In this document: in pieces, positions 1-4,575 of the stretch
How the letters are laid out: the number at the start of each line of letters is the position of its first letter
Position numbering within the stretch: the stretch's first letter is position 1
NCBI GenBank assembly: GCA_028293265.1
Contig: JAQGPB010000440.1
Coordinates: forward strand, 1 to 5,181
Direction: 5' to 3'
Length of the DNA stretch: 5,181 nt
Source: Pedosphaera sp.
GTDB lineage: Bacteria > Verrucomicrobiota > Verrucomicrobiae > Limisphaerales > Pedosphaeraceae
Position numbers and translations under genes: made by a program
Notes under the pieces: model-generated
Told to the model about the DNA's origin: nothing
The model's input: only the letters and a program-made list of their open reading frames with translations
Database searches by the model: none

Positions 1-138
1 CGTGGGTTGTTGTTTCAGCGGTTGGTCGAACAAGCGGTCGCGCTCGGTCCGGTGCGAGGCGACGAGTTGGTTGGCGGCAGAAAACCACAAGCGGTGGGGT
101 TGGGGGAATAAAGTGCATAGCCCTATATTACTATTCAT
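1..138 (-). other. Weak candidate: 5' end of a minus-strand ORF running off the left edge
   Basis: On the minus strand an ATG at 138-136 opens a frame of 46 codons that stays open to the window edge. It begins 'MNSNIGLCTLFPQPH' and contains 'NQLVASHRTERDRLFDQ'. By hand count, 29 of the 40 codons from 120 to 1 end in G or C, against 18 of 40 in the competing + frame (3-122), so codon bias slightly favours this strand. No Shine-Dalgarno site precedes the ATG, and I recognise no family. Frame 1 of the + strand is also open from base 1 to a TAA at 109-111 and could instead be the end of an upstream gene. At most one of these readings can be right; the call only records that bases 1-116 do not look like NHL coding sequence. 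Confidence 0.15.
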
Positions 139-647
139 ATCCGGACGCGGATGGAGCCGGGACGAACGCTTATTTCAACAATGTATTCGGCATGTGCTCC
201 GACAATGCCGGAAACTTGATACTTGCCTGCGGCACTTCCGTGCGCAAACTTTCCCTGAGCACCTCGAATGTTACGACCCTGGCGGGGAACTTTGCGCAGT
301 CTGGATACGCCAACGGTTCCGGCAATGCAGCCATGTTCAACCGAGCCACGAACGTATGTTTCTCCCAGGGGACCATCTATGTGGTTGACACCTCCAACCA
401 GCGGATTCGCCAGATTGTCTCCACGCAACCCCCGCAACCGGTCTTGCCGGCGAATCTCCAACTGAGCACCTATGCCGGCCTGCAACTCACCGGAACCATC
501 GGCCGAAACTATCGCATTGAGTCCTCGACGGATTTGAAAACCTGGAATGCGGAGACGGCCTTGGTGTTGAACGCAAACCCCTTCTTCTGGGTTGATCAAA
601 ATTCGATGGGCGCGAAGAAATTCTACCGCGCGTTATTGCTGCCATAG
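3..647 (+). CDS. NHL-repeat beta-propeller protein, C-terminal part (5' partial or truncated)
   Basis: The frame is open from the window edge to a TAG at 645-647. From about 138 it reads as NHL repeats: a 'DADGAGTNAYFNN.FG' turn, 'CSDNAGNLILA', 'VTTLAG', then a second blade with 'GYANGSGNAAMFN' and 'IYVVDTSNQRIRQI'. After a Pro-rich linker (PPQPVLP) comes a ~50-residue tail with 'RNYRIESSTDLKTW' and a final 'KKFYRALLLP', typical of secreted verrucomicrobial proteins in my recollection. NHL propellers usually serve as extracellular or periplasmic binding scaffolds; no catalytic site or substrate can be named. The first in-frame ATG (192) lies inside a blade and is followed by no signal peptide, so it is unlikely to be the true start. 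Codons 3-116 are Arg/Gly-rich, poor in GC at third positions and unlike NHL repeats, so the real coding part may begin only near 117. The gene may be cut by the window, by a frameshift or by a rearrangement. Confidence 0.7.
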   Translation, partial: WVVVSAVGRTSGRARSGARRRVGWRQKTTSGGVGGIKCIALYYYSYPDADGAGTNAYFNNVFGMCSDNAGNLILACGTSVRKLSLSTSNVTTLAGNFAQSGYANGSGNAAMFNRATNVCFSQGTIYVVDTSNQRIRQIVSTQPPQPVLPANLQLSTYAGLQLTGTIGRNYRIESSTDLKTWNAETALVLNANPFFWVDQNSMGAKKFYRALLLP

Positions 648-717
648 GCCGGGCGGAAGCCTGAAGCATGGCTGGAGGATGATTTTTTTCTTCCCACCCG
701 GCTGACATCCTCCATGC
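648..717 (+). promoter_or_regulatory. Structured leader before nadC: two interleaved inverted repeats
   Basis: Two inverted repeats interlock in the gap before nadC. Stem A pairs GCCGGG (648-653) with CCCGGC (697-702), and two more G-C pairs follow one mismatch (655-656 with 694-695). Stem B pairs GGAGGATG (674-681) with CATCCTCC (706-713); it is extended by GCAT (666-669) with ATGC (714-717) across a 4-base bulge. Because the left arm of B lies inside the loop of A and the right arm of B lies outside it, the two would form a pseudoknot or exclude each other. A run of seven T (683-689) sits in the shared loop. The T run does not directly follow a strong stem, so this is not a standard terminator. 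A leader role for nadC is inferred from position only. Confidence 0.3.
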
Positions 718-724
718 TGATGGC

Positions 725-1582
725 ATGGGACCGTTGAACAACGAAGAAATCCGCCGCGCTGTCCAATCTGCACTGGCCGAGGACATCGGCAGCGGCGATG
801 CCACCACGCTGGCCACCGTGCCGGAAAGCGCCGTGGCGAAGGCTGCCATGAAGGCGCGCGAAGCTCTGGTGCCCGCCGGATTGGCTTTTGCCGAGATGGC
901 ATTCCGGGAACTTTCTCCGGCGATTAAAATCGCCCACCTCGCCACGGACGGCCAGCCGGTGAAAGCCGGGCAGGAACTGTTGCACATTGAAGGACCGGCG
1001 CGCGCCATGCTGTCTGCTGAGCGTGTCGCGTTGAATTTTGCGCAGCGTCTTTCCGGTGTGGCGACCTTGACCGCGCAATTTGTCGCGGCGGTCAAAGGCA
1101 CCCGCGCGCGGATTCTGGACACGCGCAAAACCACGCCCGGCTGGCGGCGGTTCGAGAAATATGCGGTCACCTGCGGCGGTGGACACAACCATCGCATCGG
1201 TTTATATGACATGGTGCTGATCAAGGACAATCATCTGGCCGCGTTGCGGAATGAATTGCCCGACGCAATCGCCGTGGCCGTCCAACGCGCGCGCGCGCAA
1301 TTTCCCGGGTTGAAAGTTGAGGTCGAAGCCGACACCTTGGAGCAGGTGAGACAGGCGCTGGCGGCGGGCACGGACATCATCCTGCTCGACAACATGAATC
1401 TCGAACAATTGCGCGAGGCGGTGCGGCAAGTCCAGGGCCGCGCACAAACCGAAGCGAGCGGCGGGGTGAATCTGGCGACTGTGCGCGGCATCGCTGAAAC
1501 TGGCGTGGATCTGATCTCAGTCGGCGCACTCACCCATTCCGCCCGCGCGGTGGACATTGCGTTGGATTTTGAAGAGGCATGA
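725..1582 (+). CDS. nadC: Nicotinate-nucleotide pyrophosphorylase (quinolinate phosphoribosyltransferase)
   Basis: NadC makes nicotinate mononucleotide from quinolinate and PRPP, releasing CO2 and pyrophosphate; this is the step that joins de novo quinolinate synthesis to the NAD pathway in the cytoplasm. The protein has 285 residues, the usual family length. The N-terminal part has 'LAEDIGSGDATT' (17-28) and 'ERVALNFAQRLSGVAT' (99-114). The barrel carries the substrate-binding signature 'DTRKTTPG' (132-139), 'CGGGHNHR' (150-157) and 'LIKDNH' (165-170), then 'VEVEADT' (198-204), 'ILLDNM' (219-224), 'EASGGVN' (243-249) and 'ISVGALTHS' (264-272). All expected motifs are intact. ATG 725 is the first start after an in-frame stop at 680-682. 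No clear Shine-Dalgarno site lies at normal spacing. The stop overlaps the birA start in ATGA, which suggests translational coupling. The quinolinate-forming genes nadA and nadB are not in the window. Confidence 0.97.
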   Translation: MGPLNNEEIRRAVQSALAEDIGSGDATTLATVPESAVAKAAMKAREALVPAGLAFAEMAFRELSPAIKIAHLATDGQPVKAGQELLHIEGPARAMLSAERVALNFAQRLSGVATLTAQFVAAVKGTRARILDTRKTTPGWRRFEKYAVTCGGGHNHRIGLYDMVLIKDNHLAALRNELPDAIAVAVQRARAQFPGLKVEVEADTLEQVRQALAAGTDIILLDNMNLEQLREAVRQVQGRAQTEASGGVNLATVRGIAETGVDLISVGALTHSARAVDIALDFEEA

Positions 1583-2559
1583 CCATTGACACCCAGATTC
1601 TTGCCGCGTTGCGCAAAGCGGGAGGGAACGGCGTGGCGGGCACGGAGCTTTCCCAAAGGCTGGGCATCAGCCGCGCGGCGGTCTGGGCGCGCATCGAGGA
1701 GTTGCGCACGCTCGGTTACGAAATTGAGGCCAGCCCGCATTTTGGCTATCAGTTGCTCAGCGCGCCGGACTTGTTGCATGCGGACGACTTGCTTGCGGGA
1801 CTTGGTCAGACAAAGGTTGTTGGCCGCGATATTCGCGTATTTGAGGAAACCACCTCGACCAATGACGTCGTCGAAAAACTCGCGCGCGATGAAGTAAAGG
1901 AAGGCGTCGTGGTTTTTGCCGAATCGCAAACGCGGGGCCGGGGACGGCTGGGCCGCAAATGGATTTCGCCGGCACGCAAGGGGCTTTGGTTTTCCATTTT
2001 GCTGCGCCCGGCAATGCGTCCCGCAATGGTCACACAACTGACCATTGCCGCCGCAACCGCGCTGTTCCGCGCCATTCACTCGCACACCGGGCTTACGCCT
2101 GAAATCAAATGGCCGAACGACATTTTGATTGGCGGCAAAAAAATCGCGGGCATCCTCACCGAATTGAGCGCGGAACTGGACAAGGTCAGATACGTCATCC
2201 TCGGCGTCGGGATTGACGTGAACCTGGGAGCCGCGGAGTTTCCCGCCGAGCTTCGCAGACTCGCCACTTCGCTGCGCATTGAAACTGGGCAGCGTCAGAA
2301 CCGCGCCGAACTCGCGATCAAAATTCTGCGGGAACTTGACCGCGATTACGACCGCGTCTGCGCCGGGCAGTTCGAGGCGCTCGCGGATGAGTGGGAGGAG
2401 CATTGCGTCACCCTGGGCCGGAACGTGCTTATCCACATTGGCGACCGCACCGTCCGGGGCACGGCCGAATCGTTGGACACCGACGGCGCGCTGCTGCTCC
2501 GCACCCAGCATGGCCGTTTGGAACGAATCATCGGCGGCGATGTTACCATTGAGAAATAA
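1579..2559 (+). CDS. birA: Bifunctional biotin--[acetyl-CoA-carboxylase] ligase / biotin operon repressor
   Basis: BirA activates biotin with ATP to biotinyl-5'-AMP and transfers it to the biotin-carrier subunit of acetyl-CoA carboxylase and related enzymes. At 326 residues it is the long, two-function form. Residues ~5-60 are a winged helix-turn-helix with 'GTELSQRLGISRAAVWARIE' (21-40) and the wing 'GYEIEASPHFGYQL' (46-59). The catalytic domain has 'TTSTND' (91-96), the biotinyl-AMP loop 'GRGRLGRKW' (120-128), 'KWPND' (177-181), 'KIAGILTE' (188-195) and 'GVGIDVN' (209-215, where Asn is more usual than Asp). The final ~50 residues form the C-terminal SH3-like cap ending 'GGDVTIEK'. Family knowledge says the wHTH lets the holo-dimer repress biotin genes; no biotin synthesis gene or obvious BirA operator is visible here, so its targets must lie elsewhere or be absent. 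It overlaps nadC by 4 bases and sits 3 bases before coaX, a common partner of birA. Confidence 0.96.
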   Translation: MTIDTQILAALRKAGGNGVAGTELSQRLGISRAAVWARIEELRTLGYEIEASPHFGYQLLSAPDLLHADDLLAGLGQTKVVGRDIRVFEETTSTNDVVEKLARDEVKEGVVVFAESQTRGRGRLGRKWISPARKGLWFSILLRPAMRPAMVTQLTIAAATALFRAIHSHTGLTPEIKWPNDILIGGKKIAGILTELSAELDKVRYVILGVGIDVNLGAAEFPAELRRLATSLRIETGQRQNRAELAIKILRELDRDYDRVCAGQFEALADEWEEHCVTLGRNVLIHIGDRTVRGTAESLDTDGALLLRTQHGRLERIIGGDVTIEK

Positions 2560-2562
2560 TTC

Positions 2563-3312
2563 ATGATACTGCTGCTCGACATCGGCAACACGCACACACA
2601 TCTCGGTCTGGCAAACCAGAGCCGCGTCGTCAAACAAGCCAACATGCCCACCGCAAGCTGGTTCAAGGAAGGCGCGGGGAAATTGCTGTCGCAATTTGTT
2701 GGGCGGGCGGCGGTGAACGGGGCGGCTTTGTGCAGCGTGGTGCCGCAGGCAACGCCGCGGGCGCTGCAAGTTGTCGGGCGCGTTTGGCGGGCCGAGTGCC
2801 TTGTGCTTTCGCCCAAAACCATTTGCGGCGTGGGCATTGATTATCCGAAGCCGGACAGCATCGGCCCCGACCGGCTCGCGAATGCGGTGGCCGTGAAGCA
2901 CCATTTCGGCGCTCCGGCGGTGGTGGTGGATTTCGGCACGGCGGTGACGTTCGATGTCGTTGATCGCGCTGGCAATTATGTCGGCGGCATCATCGCGCCG
3001 GGGCTGGCGGTGATGACCGATTATCTGCACGAGAAAACCGCGTTGCTGCCGCGCATCAAGATCACGGAAGAGCAGGCCATCGTCGGCAAAAACACCCGAC
3101 AGGCAATGCTGATCGGCGCGGTGCATGGTTATCGCGGGTTGATTCGCGAATTGATCGCCGAACTGAAAAAAGATTTGCGCGCGAAAAAACTCCCGGTGGT
3201 TGCCACTGGTGGTTATGCGCGGCTGATGGCCGCCAAGCTGCCGGAAATTACGGCCATTGAACCGCTGCTGACACTGGAGGGTTTGAGGCTGGTTTGGGAG
3301 CGGAGGAAGTGA
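2563..3312 (+). CDS. coaX: Type III pantothenate kinase
   Basis: CoaX phosphorylates pantothenate with ATP, the first step of coenzyme A synthesis. It belongs to the ASKHA fold, is not feedback-inhibited by CoA and usually needs a monovalent cation (family knowledge). The 249-residue protein has the phosphate-1 motif 'DIGNTHTHLG' (6-15), 'SVVP' (58-61), the substrate-site signature 'GPDRLAN' (101-107) with its Asp and Arg, the phosphate-2 motif 'DFGTAVTFD' (123-131), 'GGIIAPG' (141-147) and a late 'VATGGYA' adenosine motif. All are intact, and the length is normal. The ATG is 3 bases after the birA TAA, so the two are surely co-transcribed and probably coupled. Downstream, a 129-base spacer with a repeat hairpin separates it from trpA, the largest break among the genes of this block. 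Confidence 0.96.
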   Translation: MILLLDIGNTHTHLGLANQSRVVKQANMPTASWFKEGAGKLLSQFVGRAAVNGAALCSVVPQATPRALQVVGRVWRAECLVLSPKTICGVGIDYPKPDSIGPDRLANAVAVKHHFGAPAVVVDFGTAVTFDVVDRAGNYVGGIIAPGLAVMTDYLHEKTALLPRIKITEEQAIVGKNTRQAMLIGAVHGYRGLIRELIAELKKDLRAKKLPVVATGGYARLMAAKLPEITAIEPLLTLEGLRLVWERRK

Positions 3313-3313
3313 G

Positions 3314-3384
3314 GCGTGTTGCGTGCTGCGTATTGCGTGAAGAAATTGACGAACGGCCATGGTTCGGAATACGCAATACGCAAC
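3314..3384. repeat. Heptamer-repeat hairpin (GCGTRYT-type inverted repeat) in the coaX-trpA spacer
   Basis: The left arm is four tandem 7-base units, GCGTGTT, GCGTGCT, GCGTATT and GCGTGAA (3314-3341). The right arm is the reverse complement of the same unit: AATACGC twice, then AAC (3368-3384). The perfect core is TGCGTATTGCGT (3327-3338) pairing with ACGCAATACGCA (3371-3382), 12 bp with a 32-base loop. Inside the loop GAAC (3351-3354) can pair with GTTC (3362-3365) around a central CCATGG palindrome. It starts 2 bases after the coaX stop. Tandem units plus inverted copies resemble dispersed intergenic palindromes of REP or MITE type that I recall from other environmental bacteria; membership in such a family is inferred. 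The short TTTT at 3386-3389 is too weak to call a terminator with confidence. Confidence 0.6.
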
Positions 3385-3441
3385 ATTTTCCATGCACTCC
3401 CGTCTTGAGCTTGGCCATGTTTCACTGCAATCTGTTTTCCA

Positions 3442-4242
3442 ATGAATCGCATCATCGAACGATTTGCCCGGCTTAAGAAAGACGCGGAAAAAGGCTTCGT
3501 CGTCTATATCGGCGCCGGGGACCCCAACCTCGCGGCCACGCAACAACTGGCGCTGGCGTTCGACAAGGCGGGTGTGGATGTGCTGGAACTCGGTGTGCCG
3601 TTCAGTGATCCGCTGGCTGATGGGCTGGTCAACCAACTGGCGGCACAACGCGGTTTGGAATCCGGCACCACGCCGGTGAAGGTCTTGGAAACTGTGAAGG
3701 CGATTCGCAAGGATTCGCAGGTTCCCATTGTTTTCTACATATATTTCAACCTGCTTCATCGTTACGGATTCAAAAAATTCATTGAAGACGCCGCCCGCGC
3801 CGGGGTGGATGGTCTGCTGGTGCTCGATCTGCCGCCCGAGGAATCGGAGAATTACGAAGCCATGATGCGCGAGGCCGGTTTGTGCGTGATTTATCTCATC
3901 GCCCCCACGACGCCGGATGACCGCATCGAATTTATCGTCAAGCGCGGCACCGGTTTCATCTATTACGTTTCGCGCGAAGGCGTCACCGGCATGCAGACGA
4001 AAGTTTCCACGACCATCGCCGACATGACCGCCAAAATCCGCGCGCACACCCAATTGCCCATCGCCGTTGGCTTCGGCATCTCGAACCCCGAACAGGCGCG
4101 CACCGTCGCCGCAAGCGCCGAAGCCATCGTCGTCGGCAGCGCCATCGTGAACCAGATCGCACAACATGGCCACAGCAAGGAACTGGTACCGCGCGTGACG
4201 GAGTTTGTGAAATCGCTGGGGGATGCGGTAAAATGCAAATAA
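3442..4242 (+). CDS. trpA: Tryptophan synthase alpha subunit
   Basis: TrpA splits indole-3-glycerol phosphate to indole and glyceraldehyde 3-phosphate; indole is channelled to TrpB in the alpha2-beta2 complex. The 266-residue TIM barrel keeps the catalytic Glu and Asp at residues 49 and 60, the same numbers as the Salmonella enzyme, in 'ELGVPFSDPLADG' (49-61). Other motifs are 'GAGDP' (24-28), 'GVDGLLVLDLPPEES' (121-135), 'YYVSREGVTG' (174-183), the phosphate site 'GFGIS' (210-214) and 'VVGSAIV' (230-236). Departures from consensus are Val for Pro at 21, Gly for Thr/Val at 24, 'LVNQ' for the usual 'P.IQ' at 62-65, and 'YFNLLHRYG' where many enzymes have 'YYNP...YG'. Active-site residues remain, so it is probably functional. 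No trpB or other trp gene adjoins it. No clear Shine-Dalgarno site precedes the ATG; its 3' end overlaps the next gene by 10 bases. Confidence 0.94.
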   Translation: MNRIIERFARLKKDAEKGFVVYIGAGDPNLAATQQLALAFDKAGVDVLELGVPFSDPLADGLVNQLAAQRGLESGTTPVKVLETVKAIRKDSQVPIVFYIYFNLLHRYGFKKFIEDAARAGVDGLLVLDLPPEESENYEAMMREAGLCVIYLIAPTTPDDRIEFIVKRGTGFIYYVSREGVTGMQTKVSTTIADMTAKIRAHTQLPIAVGFGISNPEQARTVAASAEAIVVGSAIVNQIAQHGHSKELVPRVTEFVKSLGDAVKCK

Positions 4243-4571
4243 AGCCTAAATTGTTCGTTCTTGCTTGCTTCATTGTCACCATCCTTGTGGGTTGCACTCA
4301 TGCTCCGCCTTCGATTCCTTCGCCTGACGAATCAATGGTGCTCATGACTTCGATAGATCAAAGCAAGGAAGATCCAAAAACCTATTTGTGCGTGGTTTTT
4401 GAAATCCGGGATCAATCGGGTAAAGTAATTCATAAGGAAAATACTCGGGCATCAGCTGCTTCAAAATGGAACATGAGTTGGATATCAAACGAAGAGATCG
4501 AACTGAAAAGCTCGGACATCGGCGACTACCGATGGAAAAAACAACCAAACGGCAATTGGCAGAAGAATTAA
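4233..4571 (+). CDS. Small putative lipoprotein of unknown function
   Basis: The 112-residue product starts with Lys residues (4, 6), a hydrophobic stretch 'LFVLACFIVTILV' (7-19) and a lipobox L18-V19-G20-C21, so it should be exported by Sec, lipidated on Cys21 and held in a membrane. Residue 22 is Thr, not Asp, so in Gram-negatives outer-membrane sorting is likely (family rule, not tested here). The ~90-residue mature part has no membrane segment; it ends with a Trp-rich region 'WNMSWISNEEIELKSSDIG' (79-97) and 'YRWKK' (99-103), a pattern I have seen in small uncharacterised proteins but cannot assign. The start lies inside the trpA 3' end (10-base overlap), implying coupling. Base composition differs from its neighbours: hand count of 4381-4440 gives 23 G/C in 60, against 39 in 60 in a nadC stretch (1261-1320). 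This suggests later acquisition or relaxed selection. The next gene begins 4 bases after its stop. Confidence 0.75.
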   Translation: MQIKPKLFVLACFIVTILVGCTHAPPSIPSPDESMVLMTSIDQSKEDPKTYLCVVFEIRDQSGKVIHKENTRASAASKWNMSWISNEEIELKSSDIGDYRWKKQPNGNWQKN

Positions 4572-4575
4572 GGGC

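Noticed and set aside
2..388. A 128-codon + strand ORF in frame 2 at the left edge
   Set aside because: From 138 on it overlaps the clear NHL frame; its product is Cys/Arg/Trp-rich with no family pattern.
648..690. Rho-independent terminator for the NHL gene ending in seven T (683-689)
   Set aside because: Only a 4-bp AGCC/GGCT stem (658-661 with 670-673) precedes the T run, and 9 bases separate them; the stronger pairings use arms on both sides of the T run.
487..1230. A 247-codon minus-strand ORF across the NHL end and nadC
   Set aside because: It is antisense to the NHL tail and to intact nadC and shows no domain; it is a shadow of the coding bias.
1285..1300. Alternating GC tract (CGCGCGCGCGC) in nadC
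   Set aside because: It encodes an ordinary Arg/Ala-rich helix and is expected in GC-rich coding DNA; there is no sign of a separate function.
3405..3433. Possible promoter before trpA: TTGAGC, 17-base spacer, CAATCT
   Set aside because: The -10 hexamer matches the TATAAT consensus at only two positions and would lie only 8 bases before the start codon, leaving no room for a normal leader.
3294..3476. A 60-codon + strand ORF between coaX and trpA
   Set aside because: It is made mainly of translated heptamer repeat (the 'VACCVLR' and 'IRNTQH' parts) and overlaps the ends of coaX and trpA; it is a product of the repeat, not a gene.
1231..4173. A 980-codon open frame on the minus strand crossing nadC, birA, coaX, the spacer and trpA
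   Set aside because: It lies antisense to four firmly identified genes, its product is low in recognisable motifs and rich in His, Arg, Gln and Asp, and it starts inside trpA. GC-rich codon bias on the + strand removes stop codons from this antisense frame. Its length is striking but is explained by bias.
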